Source of the DNA: JAVBQJ01 sp031549115
GTDB taxonomy: Bacteria; Verrucomicrobiota; Lentisphaeria; Victivallales; Victivallaceae
DNA length: 49,021 nt
Direction: 5' to 3'
NCBI GenBank assembly: GCA_031549115.1
Contig: JAVBQJ010000093.1
Location: 1-49,021 of the forward strand
Part shown: piece by piece, positions 1 to 7,299 of the stretch
Layout: each line of letters opens with the position of its first letter
How positions within the stretch are numbered: the first letter of the stretch is position 1
Translations under genes and position numbers: made by a program
Notes under the pieces: model-generated
Database searches by the model: none
Told to the model about the DNA's origin: nothing
What the model saw: the letters and a program-made list of their open reading frames with translations, nothing else

Positions 1-317
1 GGCGCGCGCAGGGGACCGCCGCGCTGCGGGGCCGGCGCTTTTGCGCCGGGGCCCCTGCGACCGTGGAGCAGACGCGCGGGGAAGCACGGCAGTGCTGAAG
101 CGACCGGTCTAAGGACTTGCCGCCCTGACGGCGGAAAGTCCGCGTTAAGCCGAGCGGCGCTTGAGCGCTCGGGGGGAATGGGGGGCAGAGCCCCCGCGTG
201 AGCCGGGGCGCGGCTCTCGAAGAGCGCGGCCCGAATCCACCGGCGCAATCGCCACACTCCGAATATGGAGTGAACGAAGTATACAACATTTTCATATAGA
301 ACAACAGAGGACGAGGG
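1..317. other. hairpin-rich intergenic region upstream of the D,D-carboxypeptidase
   Basis: I see no convincing gene here. The region is a string of GC-rich inverted repeats. CCGGCGC (32-38) pairs with GCGCCGG (43-49) around a TTTT loop, nested inside GCAGGGG (8-14) and CCCCTGC (52-58). GGACTT (113-118) pairs with AAGTCC (136-141). A GGGGGC/GCCCCC stem lies near 181-195, and GCTCT-CGA-AGAGC near 213-225. The 3' part (147-259) recurs at 5261-5358. The left end may be the tail of an upstream element cut by the window edge. It could be structured RNA, a mobile palindromic element or a leader for the downstream gene; the sequence alone does not decide. Confidence 0.6.
147..259 (+). repeat. intergenic repeat block, copy A
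   Basis: The block starts with AAGCCGAGCGGC and ends with CACACTC. Shared with copy B (5261-5358), in the same order, are: AAGCCGAGCGGC, a GGGGGC/GCCCCC hairpin, CCCCCGCGT, GCCGGGGCGC, GCGGCCC, TCCACCG, GCAATCG and CACACTC. Between these anchors the hairpin loops and stems differ, which suggests conserved structure more than recent duplication. The block ends 58 nt before the start codon of the D,D-carboxypeptidase gene. Orientation is given relative to that gene. Function is unknown. Confidence 0.7.
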
Positions 318-1340
318 ATGAAATTTGCGGGTTGGATGGCGGCGGTCGCGGCAGGCGTTGCGACCGGGGCGGCGGTGTGCTGGCTAATATTGACACATGA
401 CGCTCCCCCCCCGCCGCCGGAACCGCCGCCGGCGCCGCCGGTCATCTACCGCTACAAGCAGCCGTCGGCCTCGCCGAACTTCGGCAAAGGCTTCGATTAC
501 GCCGGAGCGCTTTCGGGCGCGGTCGCGGAATTGCCCGGCAGCCAGAAAGCGCGGGCCGGGATTCTGGTCGACCTCGACACCCACCAGGTGCTGTGGGAGC
601 AGGATTCGCGCGCGGCACACCCGATCGCGTCGCTGACCAAGCTTTTGACCATTTTCGTGGTGATGGAACAATTGGAAAAAGCCGACCGGCCGAACTTCGA
701 TTCGCTGGTCACGGTTTCCATCGAATCCACCCGCGCCAATCCGGTGAAAGTCAACCTGCGTCCCGGTGAGAAGCTGAAGTTGCGCGACGTGATCACCGCG
801 ATGATGATCATGAGCGCCAACGACGCCGCGCATCAGGTGGCCGAATACTTCGGCGACGGCTCCGCCTGCAACTTCGTGGCGATGATGAATGACAAGGCCG
901 CCGGGATCGGCATGACCTCCAGCCATTTCGTCAACCCGAACGGATTGCCGATTTACGGCAAAAGCCGCGAAGACGTCCAAATGAACCTGGCATCGCCGCT
1001 GGATATGGTGATATTGGCGGATCAGGCCAGTGTCTATCCGCAGATCAAAGAGTGGACCGGACGCCGCCAGGTCGACTACCGCCCCGGCAACGCGGCGCAC
1101 CGGGTGATGAACAACACCAACCGGCTGCTGGGGAGCGTCCCCGGCGCCGACGGGGTCAAAACCGGCTACACCGACGCGGCCCGGCACTGCCTGATGTTTT
1201 CGGCCGAACGCAACGGCAGACGCCTGGTGGGCGTGGCGCTCGGCTTCGAGGCCCGCGACGACGTGTTCGACTTCTCGCGCCGGGCGCTGGAATGGGGATT
1301 CAAACGCATCGGAGCGGCGCCGGAAACGGGAAATCCGTAA
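318..1340 (+). CDS. D-alanyl-D-alanine carboxypeptidase (peptidase S11, PBP5-like)
   Basis: Predicted to trim the terminal D-Ala from peptidoglycan pentapeptides in the periplasm. All three S11 active-site motifs are visible: SLTK (S105-K108, nucleophile and general base), SAN (166-168) and KTG (281-283). The N-terminus has a hydrophobic stretch (about residues 4-25) that may be a signal anchor, then a proline-rich linker (29-42). At 340 residues it is shorter than classical PBP5 because no clear C-terminal beta domain or amphipathic anchor follows the KTG-containing catalytic domain, so membrane attachment would be N-terminal. The start follows a GAGGACGAGGG purine run. It is preceded by the repeat block of copy A. 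The family is certain; the physiological role (carboxypeptidase or endopeptidase) is inferred. Confidence 0.9.
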   Translation: MKFAGWMAAVAAGVATGAAVCWLILTHDAPPPPPEPPPAPPVIYRYKQPSASPNFGKGFDYAGALSGAVAELPGSQKARAGILVDLDTHQVLWEQDSRAAHPIASLTKLLTIFVVMEQLEKADRPNFDSLVTVSIESTRANPVKVNLRPGEKLKLRDVITAMMIMSANDAAHQVAEYFGDGSACNFVAMMNDKAAGIGMTSSHFVNPNGLPIYGKSREDVQMNLASPLDMVILADQASVYPQIKEWTGRRQVDYRPGNAAHRVMNNTNRLLGSVPGADGVKTGYTDAARHCLMFSAERNGRRLVGVALGFEARDDVFDFSRRALEWGFKRIGAAPETGNP

Positions 1341-1358
1341 TTTTGCCGGGAACCGCGC

Positions 1359-1386
1359 TTGCCAATCGCGTTCGAGGCTCTATATT
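1359..1386 (+). promoter_or_regulatory. sigma70-type promoter for the PHP/guaA/rsmD cluster
   Basis: TTGCCA (1359-1364), a 16-nt spacer and TATATT (1381-1386) lie 47 nt upstream of the PHP-protein start codon, in the gap after the carboxypeptidase gene. Confidence 0.6.
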
Positions 1387-1432
1387 ATTATGAGCTATAT
1401 CTACAACAATACGGATATCCAGTGAGGAAATC

Positions 1433-2782
1433 ATGATCGACGAACGGGAAGAAAAAAGCTTCGAAAATGACCTTAATTCCTTGAATGCAACCGTGCGGCG
1501 CAACGCCGCCGCGGAATTGCGCGAACTGTGCAACACCCGCAAGGTGCGGTTGAATGAGGATCTCGAGATTCACAATCTGCACTGCCATACCTTTTTCTCT
1601 TATAACGGCTTCGGTTTCTCGCCGAGCCGGATCGCGTGGCTGGCGAAAAAATCCGGCTGGTTCGCGGTCGGCATGGTGGACTTCGACGTGCTCGACGGCG
1701 TCGATGAATTTCTCGAAACCGCACAATGGTTCAATTTGCGCGCGATTGCCGGGATGGAAACCCGCGTGTTTATCCCCGAATTCGCCGACAAGGAGATCAA
1801 CTCCCCCGGCGAACCCGGCGTCGCCTATCACATGGGCGTCGGCTTCGCTTCCAGCCAGGTGCCCGCCGCCGTGCGCGGCTTCGCGCTGGAGCTGAAAAAC
1901 AAAGCCTCCGAGCGCACCCGCCGGATCGTCGAACTGGTCAACGCCTACATGCCGGAGATCGCGCTCGACTTCGTCCGCGACGCCGGCGGCCTGACGCCGA
2001 AGGGCAATGTCACCGAGCGGCACGTCTGCGAAGCCTACCGCCGCAAAGCCGAAACCGTCTATTCCGACCGGGACGAGCGGGCACGCTACCTCGCCGGCAA
2101 GCTGGGCATGAGCTGCGAAGACACGCTCGCCATTCTCGGCAACCCGGCCAAGCTCGAAGCCGCGATCCGCGCCAAAACCATGAAAAAGGGCGGCGCCGGT
2201 TACATCGTCGCCGATCCCGAATCCTTTCCGACGCTGGCGGCGATGAACCAATTCGTCCTGGCCTGCGGCGCGATCCCGTCGATCGCGTGGCTGAACGGCC
2301 TCTCCGCCGGAGAAGCCGACGTCGACGCGCTGCTGGCCCACCATGTCGCCAACGGCGTCGCCATGGTCAATATCGTCCCGGACCGGAACTGGAACGTCTC
2401 CGATCCGGCGAAGGCGGCGCAACTGACCGCCGAACTCGACCGCATTATCGCCGCCGCCGAAGCGCTCCATCTGCCGGTCTGCGTGGGTACGGAGATGAAC
2501 GCCCCCGGCCTCAAGCTGGTGGACAGCTTCGAGGTGCCGGCGTTGAGCAAGCACCTGCAAACCTTCGTCACTGGCGCGGCCATCGCGGCGGCGCATACCT
2601 TGCTGACGCCATTCGGCAAAGGCTATGTCAGCGACTGGGCGAAGCAGGAATTCGCCGATGCCGCGGCGAAAAATGCGTGGTTCGCGGAATTCGGCCGCCG
2701 GGTGCGTCCGCTGGATTTCGCCGCGCTGAAAACGACTTTGAAAGAGCATCCGGCCGAAATCATGGCCGCATTGCGCAAGTAA
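1433..2782 (+). CDS. PHP-domain protein with altered second metal motif
   Basis: The 449-residue protein carries a PHP (polymerase and histidinol phosphatase) metal-binding fold. The first motif H-x-H is HNLHCH (H50, H52). The usual second motif, DHD, reads DFD in VGMVDFDVLDGV, so one histidine ligand is replaced by Phe. The glutamate motif is GMETRVF. It resembles the PHP protein at 42650-43747 in domain type and in the phrase around D-x-D-x-x-D-G-V, but it has a longer C-terminal half. The substrate is unknown; PHP proteins are usually phosphoesterases. The start is preceded by GAGGAAATC. The gene lies 18 nt upstream of guaA, so co-transcription is likely. Confidence 0.8.
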   Translation: MIDEREEKSFENDLNSLNATVRRNAAAELRELCNTRKVRLNEDLEIHNLHCHTFFSYNGFGFSPSRIAWLAKKSGWFAVGMVDFDVLDGVDEFLETAQWFNLRAIAGMETRVFIPEFADKEINSPGEPGVAYHMGVGFASSQVPAAVRGFALELKNKASERTRRIVELVNAYMPEIALDFVRDAGGLTPKGNVTERHVCEAYRRKAETVYSDRDERARYLAGKLGMSCEDTLAILGNPAKLEAAIRAKTMKKGGAGYIVADPESFPTLAAMNQFVLACGAIPSIAWLNGLSAGEADVDALLAHHVANGVAMVNIVPDRNWNVSDPAKAAQLTAELDRIIAAAEALHLPVCVGTEMNAPGLKLVDSFEVPALSKHLQTFVTGAAIAAAHTLLTPFGKGYVSDWAKQEFADAAAKNAWFAEFGRRVRPLDFAALKTTLKEHPAEIMAALRK

Positions 2783-2800
2783 CCACTCCAACGACGAGGC

Positions 2801-4366
2801 ATGCCTATTGTGAGTACCGACCGATCTCCCGAAACCGTGATTGTACTGGACTTCGGTTCCCAGTACAGCCAACTGATTGCGCGCCGCATCCGCGAAGCGC
2901 AGGTGTACAGCAAAATTCTGCCGTGGAACGCGACGGCGGAGAGCATCAAGCGGGAAAACCCGAAAGGCATCATCCTCTCCGGCGGCCCCGCCAGCGTCTA
3001 CGAGCCGAACGCCCCCAAGTGCGATCCGGAGGTGTTCCATCTCGGCGTCCCGGTCCTGGGTATCTGTTACGGCATGCAATTGCTGGTGCACACGCTCGGC
3101 GGTTCGGTGGTTCCCGGGAATGCCCGGGAATACGGCAAAGCCACGCTGCATATCCTGAATAATTCCAATTTATTCGCGGGTCTTGCCGGTGACATTCCGG
3201 TCTGGATGTCGCACGGCGACAAGGTCGGCGCGCCGCCGTCGCATGACTTCAAGGTGCTGGCGAGCTCCGGCAACACCGAATACTGCGCGGTGGCGTGGGA
3301 GGACCGGCAATTGTACGGGATTCAGTTCCACCCGGAGGTGGTGCACACGCCGCAGGGAAAGGTCATCATCGACAACTTCTGCCACCGGATCTGCGGCTGC
3401 TCCGGCAATTGGACCATGGCGTCGTTCATCGAGGACGCGGTGGCGGATATCCGGGCCAAAGTCGGCGGCGAACGGGTGATTCTCGGCCTCTCCGGCGGCG
3501 TGGATTCGAGCGTCGCGGCGGCCTTGATCCACCGGGCGATCGGACAGCAGCTGACCTGTATCTTTGTCAACAACGGCCTGCTGCGCCTGAACGAAGCCGA
3601 AAAGGTGCGCGACCTGTTCGGGCGCAATTTCCAGATGGATTTGGTGTATGTGGATGCGGAAGAACGCTTTTTGAGCAAACTGGCGGGCGCGGACGACCCG
3701 GAAACCAAGCGCAAGATCATCGGCAATGAATTCGTCTACGTCTTCGATGACGCTTCCGCCAAAATCGACGGCGCGGCGTTTCTGGCGCAGGGTACCACCT
3801 ACCCCGATGTGATCGAAAGCGTGCCGATCGACGGCAACCCGGCGGCGCTGATCAAGAGTCACCACAATGTCGGCGGCCTTCCCAAGGAGATGAAATTCAA
3901 GCTGTTGGAGCCGTTGAGCCGTCTCTTTAAAGACGAGGTGCGCGAAGTCGGGCGGCAGTTGGGCTTGCCCGAGGATGTGGTGATGCGGCAGCCGTTCCCG
4001 GGTCCGGGGCTGGCGGTGCGCCACATCGGCGCGGTGACGCCGGAAACGCTGCGGATGCTGCGCGAAGCGGACGCGGTGGTGGTCGAGGAGGTCAAGCGCG
4101 CGGGGTTGTATTATAAAACCTGGCAGACCTTCGCGGTATTCCTGCCGGTGCGTTCGGTCGGGGTGATGGGCGACGGCCGCACCTACGATTATGTGATTGC
4201 GTTGCGGGCGGTGGAGTCTTCGGACGGGATGACGGCGGACTGGGTCAAATTGCCGTATGAAGTCATGGAGGTCATTTCGAACCGCATCATCAATGAAGTG
4301 CGCGGGGTGAACCGGGTGGTGTACGACATCACCAGCAAGCCGCCGGGCACGATCGAATGGGAGTGA
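2801..4366 (+). CDS. guaA: GMP synthase (glutamine-hydrolysing)
   Basis: Converts XMP, glutamine and ATP to GMP, the last step of de novo guanine nucleotide synthesis. The N-terminal class I glutamine amidotransferase domain has the nucleophile C89 in GICYGMQ and the histidine motif FHPEV. The ATP pyrophosphatase domain has the PP-loop SGGVDSS, and the C-terminal dimerisation domain ends in the family signature KPPGTIEWE. At 521 residues it is full length. The ATG at 2801 gives the usual short N-terminal extension before VIVLDFGSQY; a GTG nine bases later is a possible alternative. It sits in a compact cluster after the PHP gene and 7 nt before rsmD. Confidence 0.98.
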   Translation: MPIVSTDRSPETVIVLDFGSQYSQLIARRIREAQVYSKILPWNATAESIKRENPKGIILSGGPASVYEPNAPKCDPEVFHLGVPVLGICYGMQLLVHTLGGSVVPGNAREYGKATLHILNNSNLFAGLAGDIPVWMSHGDKVGAPPSHDFKVLASSGNTEYCAVAWEDRQLYGIQFHPEVVHTPQGKVIIDNFCHRICGCSGNWTMASFIEDAVADIRAKVGGERVILGLSGGVDSSVAAALIHRAIGQQLTCIFVNNGLLRLNEAEKVRDLFGRNFQMDLVYVDAEERFLSKLAGADDPETKRKIIGNEFVYVFDDASAKIDGAAFLAQGTTYPDVIESVPIDGNPAALIKSHHNVGGLPKEMKFKLLEPLSRLFKDEVREVGRQLGLPEDVVMRQPFPGPGLAVRHIGAVTPETLRMLREADAVVVEEVKRAGLYYKTWQTFAVFLPVRSVGVMGDGRTYDYVIALRAVESSDGMTADWVKLPYEVMEVISNRIINEVRGVNRVVYDITSKPPGTIEWE

Positions 4367-4373
4367 CAGCGGG

Positions 4374-4922
4374 ATGCGGATTGTAGCGGGAATTGCCCGA
4401 AGTATCGTCCTTTCGACCCCGGCCGGACAGGCAGTGCGCCCAACCATCGGACGGGCGCGGGAGGCGTTGTTCAGCAGCCTCGGGGACTTCGGGGGCTTGC
4501 GGGTGGTGGATTTGTTCGCCGGTTCGGGAGCGTTGGGTTTGGAGGCGGCCAGCCGCGGCGCGGCGGAGGTGGCGTTTATCGAACGCGACCGGCGCCACGC
4601 GGCGGTGATCGAAGAAAACGTGGAAAAGGTGCAACGCGCCGGAGCCGGGTTCCTCGATCAGGTGATCGTGGGCGATGTGCTGACGGGTGCGTTCCGACGG
4701 GTGCGCTTCGAGCCGGACCTGGTGATCGCGGATCCGCCGTATGCGGAGTCGGCGGTGTACTTTCACAAGCTGGCGCAGGCGCTGGTCGAATGGGCGCCCG
4801 GAGCGAAAATCGTCTGGGAGCTGCCGGATTATCCGGGAGCGGCAGGAGATTTCCTGCGGCACAAGCTGGAAGGCTGGGAGTTGCGCCGCTTCGGCGGCAC
4901 CGATTTTTTTATCAGGAAGTAA
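4374..4922 (+). CDS. rsmD: 16S rRNA (guanine(966)-N(2))-methyltransferase RsmD
   Basis: A 182-residue class I SAM-dependent methyltransferase expected to methylate G966 of 16S rRNA. Visible motifs are the N-terminal family start MRIVAGIARS, the SAM-binding loop DLFAGSGALGLEA, an acidic strand end FIERD, and the amino-methyltransferase tetrad DPPY in VIADPPYAES. Length is normal for RsmD. It begins 7 nt after the guaA stop codon and probably shares its transcript. In many genomes rsmD is next to coaD; that gene is not present here. Confidence 0.93.
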   Translation: MRIVAGIARSIVLSTPAGQAVRPTIGRAREALFSSLGDFGGLRVVDLFAGSGALGLEAASRGAAEVAFIERDRRHAAVIEENVEKVQRAGAGFLDQVIVGDVLTGAFRRVRFEPDLVIADPPYAESAVYFHKLAQALVEWAPGAKIVWELPDYPGAAGDFLRHKLEGWELRRFGGTDFFIRK

Positions 4923-5189
4923 GTGTGGTGTGCGCATAACAACGGACTGCAACGGACGGCAATGGACACGGCTGTTTGAGTGCCATATAGCTGTCCGTGG
5001 CGCGCCTCCGACGGTGGAGATGCCGTTGCCGCGCACCCATCGCACTATCGTTCACTCGTGAGCGCGCACGGGGGAGCGCCGGTCAGGCGCGACCTGGCCA
5101 GCTAGGAATTGGCGCCGCGAAGCTCGCGCCAAGGAGCGCGGCACGGAGCCTCCCCCGGCGAACGGCGCACTTTCGTGCGCTGAGGGGGT

Positions 5190-5223
5190 CACTCATGAAA
5201 ATGCGGTAGCGTTTTCATGAGTG
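5190..5223. repeat. 15-bp inverted repeat with GGTA loop
   Basis: CACTCATGAAAATGC (5190-5204) pairs with GCGTTTTCATGAGTG (5209-5223) across a four-base GGTA loop, with a single G-T wobble. It is less GC-rich than its surroundings. No T-tract follows, so it is not a normal intrinsic terminator. Confidence 0.8.
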
Positions 5224-5229
5224 AAGAGA

Positions 5230-5257
5230 GTTTTTGCCGCCAATTGGCGGCAAAAAC
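5230..5257. repeat. perfect 28-bp palindrome
   Basis: GTTTTTGCCGCCAA (5230-5243) is followed directly by its exact complement TTGGCGGCAAAAAC (5244-5257). Read on either strand it has an A-run before and a T-run after a GC-rich stem, so it could act as a bidirectional intrinsic terminator. It lies between rsmD and the gene starting at 5412. Confidence 0.75.
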
Positions 5258-5260
5258 GTG

Positions 5261-5358
5261 AAGCCGAGCGGCCGAGCGATCCGGGGTGGGAGGGGCGGGC
5301 CCCCGCGTCTGCCGGGGCGCAATGCGGCCCCGTTTCCACCGTGGCAATCGGCACACTC
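5261..5358 (+). repeat. intergenic repeat block, copy B
   Basis: Second copy of the block at 147-259, about 98 nt long, starting AAGCCGAGCGGC and ending CACACTC with the same ordered anchors (CCCCCGCGT, GCCGGGGCGC, GCGGCCC, TCCACCG, GCAATCG). It ends 53 nt before the ATG at 5412, almost the same spacing as copy A has to its downstream gene. Confidence 0.7.
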
Positions 5359-5411
5359 GCCGCATCGGCGGCGGATGTCAAGCAAAACTTTAAACATCGG
5401 GAGTCGAGGTT

Positions 5412-6572
5412 ATGGGCAAAGCGTTATTCGACTTGAACGCGCCGGGGTGGCGCAGCCATGAGCTGCCGACGGAGGTGCTGGATTACCTGCGCAGCAGTGC
5501 CCGCTTCGACGCCGATACACTGGTAAAGATCAATCCGGTGCGGGCGGTGTTTGCCTGCGGTGATTACTTCGTCAAGTTCGAGGTTCCGGACACCCGGTTC
5601 AAACGCTACCTGTCGATTTTCCGCCCCAAGGCCAAGCTGGAATACCGCTCCGGCAAGGCATTGGAAGCCGCCGGAATCCCGGTCATCGAATACCTCGGCT
5701 GGCTGCAAAAGGGCGCCGTCAACGTCAGTGTCTCGCGCAAGTGGCGCGACCGGGCGCCGACCGCCGGCGATTACATGTACCGGACGCTGGCGCAGCCGGA
5801 GGCGCCAGCATTGCACTTCGCGGAGCTGCTGCGGGATTTCATTCTGCGGTTGGAAGCGGCGAATTTCCGGCATCCGGATTTGCATCTGGGCAACCTGTTG
5901 TACAGCCCCGACGACGACCGGTTCGCGCTGGTCGACGTTTACGGGGTCAAGCAGCTCCGGCGCCTGACCCGGCAGGATTGGCAGCGCGACGCCCATATGC
6001 TGCTGGAGTTGCGCCCGGTGCTGGAACCGGCACAGTTGTTCAAATTGCTCGCCGCCCTCCCCGGCTGCGGCAACGCGGCGCTGGCCGAAGATTTCTACTG
6101 GCGCGATCTGCAGCACATGGCCGAACAGCGCGTGAAAGAGTGGCCGAAACGGCAATTGCAACTGTTGCGCGGCTATCCGAAGCTGGCGAAAATCGACGGG
6201 GAGCGGATTCTGGCCAGAGACGAAGTACGGCGGGTGCTGTACGAGCCGGATGGGCGTTACGAGAAGCTGACGTTGGCGGAAGCGGACGCATTTGCTTTGT
6301 TCCAGGCGTCGGTCTACTGGTTTTTGTGCGGAATTCCGCATCGGCGGGTGGTGGCTTACCAGTTGCCGGACACGGTATACCTGGAGGAGCTGGAACACTT
6401 CCGGCGGGGGGACGACGACATTCCGCGCCGGACGGTGTTCGAACGGGAGCTGCGGACGTTCGGCGTGGTCGCGCCGGGCCCGCTGGCGGTGGACCGCTGC
6501 GGCCGACCGGCATTGTTCGACCCGCGAACCGCCCTCGATGGCTTCGTCCACCGCGACATCTTTTATAATTGA
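5412..6572 (+). CDS. lipopolysaccharide kinase-like protein (Kdo/WaaP/InaA family)
   Basis: A 386-residue protein with the protein-kinase-like fold of LPS core kinases. Visible landmarks are a putative ATP-binding Lys in FVKFEV (K55), a candidate Glu in KLEYRSG (E77), the catalytic loop HPDLHLGNLLY (D156, N161) and the metal-binding Asp in LVDVYG (D175). By family it would phosphorylate Kdo or heptose in the LPS inner core at the cytoplasmic face of the inner membrane. The exact sugar cannot be read from the sequence. Residues after about 200 are not obviously assignable and may be a second lobe or substrate domain. The start has GGGAGTCGAGGTT upstream. No other LPS gene is adjacent. It is preceded by repeat copy B. 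Confidence 0.78.
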   Translation: MGKALFDLNAPGWRSHELPTEVLDYLRSSARFDADTLVKINPVRAVFACGDYFVKFEVPDTRFKRYLSIFRPKAKLEYRSGKALEAAGIPVIEYLGWLQKGAVNVSVSRKWRDRAPTAGDYMYRTLAQPEAPALHFAELLRDFILRLEAANFRHPDLHLGNLLYSPDDDRFALVDVYGVKQLRRLTRQDWQRDAHMLLELRPVLEPAQLFKLLAALPGCGNAALAEDFYWRDLQHMAEQRVKEWPKRQLQLLRGYPKLAKIDGERILARDEVRRVLYEPDGRYEKLTLAEADAFALFQASVYWFLCGIPHRRVVAYQLPDTVYLEELEHFRRGDDDIPRRTVFERELRTFGVVAPGPLAVDRCGRPALFDPRTALDGFVHRDIFYN

Positions 6573-6860
6573 AAATAAAAAAAATCAAATAGAGCCACGC
6601 ATAGCGTGGCGGTCTGCACTCCGTCATACGGAGGTACCGGTCCAGCAGGTGAATTCTGCTGGTCGCCGATGGCGCCGCAGGTGCCCGGAAGAGGCGAAAG
6701 TAAAGCAAGCGAACCGGGAGGTGAGCGGAAGCCACCCGAAGTAGCGATGGTGTAGATGGAATTGGAAGCGTGAGCGACAATCCCATCTACACACGGAGCG
6801 GATGAGGCGCCGCACCAGCGGTGAATAGGAAACCAATTTTTCACACGAGGAGTAACCACC
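6573..6860. other. structured intergenic region upstream of the zinc-ribbon gene
   Basis: No credible gene. An A-rich start (6572-6592) is followed by ordered hairpins. GCCACGC-ATA-GCGTGGC spans 6594-6610 and CTCCGT-CAT-ACGGAG spans 6619-6633. CCAGCAG (6642-6648) pairs with CTGCTGG (6656-6662). The long stem GTGTAGATGG (6750-6759) pairs with CCATCTACAC (6783-6792), extended by ATTG/CAAT. Between the last two lies a purine-rich stretch of short AGCG/GAAG-type words. The regular spacing and near-perfect stems suggest selection for RNA structure. I do not recognise a known RNA family (not SRP, tmRNA, 6S or RNase P by their conserved cores). Confidence 0.55.
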
Positions 6861-7088
6861 ATGCCGATTTTCGAATACCATTGCCGGAAGTGCAACCGCA
6901 CCTTCGAATTGCTGCTGCAGAAGCGTGACGCCACCCCGATCTGCCCGGAGTGCGGCAGCAAAGACCTCGAACGCCTGCTTTCCAGCTTCGCGGTGGCATC
7001 GCCCAAGACCGGCCGCTGCCCCTCCAGCGGCAGTTGCCCCGCCGCCGGGTCGCATTGCGGCTCCGGCGGCTGCTGCCATGGACATTAA
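6861..7088 (+). CDS. FmdB-type zinc-ribbon protein
   Basis: A 75-residue protein starting MPIFEYHCRKC, the typical FmdB/CxxC_CxxC_SSSS regulatory-domain start. Two CxxC pairs, CRKC and CPEC, form the predicted zinc ribbon. The C-terminus is rich in Gly, Ser, Cys and His (ending GSGGCCHGH) and could bind more metal. Proteins of this family are small and poorly characterised; a regulatory role is suggested by name only. The ATG has GAGGAG upstream. It appears to be a single-gene unit, bounded by the structured region before it and the lacI-type promoter after it. Confidence 0.85.
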   Translation: MPIFEYHCRKCNRTFELLLQKRDATPICPECGSKDLERLLSSFAVASPKTGRCPSSGSCPAAGSHCGSGGCCHGH

Positions 7089-7213
7089 GTCAACCGTCAT
7101 ATGGCAGATTAAAAGGCGGGCAATATTCATGCAAGAGATCTTGGCGCGCGTTTCGTTTTGAATTCTCAAAAAATTAAATATGTGAATTTTTCACTAAAAC
7201 CATCGGATGCCTC

Positions 7214-7260
7214 TTGACTTTTTCAGAATAATTGGCTATAATAGAAAATGGAAACGATTC
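7214..7260 (+). promoter_or_regulatory. strong sigma70 promoter with LacI-type operator candidate
   Basis: TTGACT (7214-7219), a 17-nt spacer and a perfect TATAAT (7237-7242). Just downstream, GAAACGATTC (7251-7260) is a near-palindrome with a central CG, the form of operator usually bound by LacI-family proteins. The arrangement suggests autoregulation of the downstream LacI-family gene and its operon. Confidence 0.7.
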
Positions 7261-7299
7261 AATATCGTTATAATATTCATTTATCCAAGGTGACAAACA

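Larger units (their letters stand above)
4923..5411. other. hairpin-rich intergenic region between rsmD and the LPS-kinase-like gene
   Basis: Nearly 490 nt with no credible gene but dense inverted repeats. TTGGCGC (5109-5115) pairs with GCGCCAA (5126-5132). GCGCAC (5165-5170) pairs with GTGCGC (5175-5180) inside a CCCCC/GGGGG pair. A 15-bp stem lies at 5190-5223 and a perfect 28-nt palindrome at 5230-5257. The 3' end is copy B of the repeat also found at 147-259. The modular look, with one hairpin placed inside or beside another, suggests accumulation of small palindromic elements or a large structured RNA. Possible coding frames here are short and lack family resemblance. Confidence 0.6.

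Noticed and set aside
113..146. GGCGGAAAGTCC resembling the GAAAGTCC core of RNase P RNA
   Set aside because: The rest of the RNase P conserved elements, including the 3' ACAGAACCCGG-type segment, are not seen; it is part of a simple hairpin.
1388..3151. Minus-strand open frame opposite the PHP gene and guaA
   Set aside because: Antisense shadow; both + genes have full family motifs.
6563..7169. Minus-strand open frames across the region before the FmdB gene
   Set aside because: They translate through the hairpin region and the antisense of the zinc-ribbon gene, with no family match; structured RNA or repeat DNA is a better explanation.
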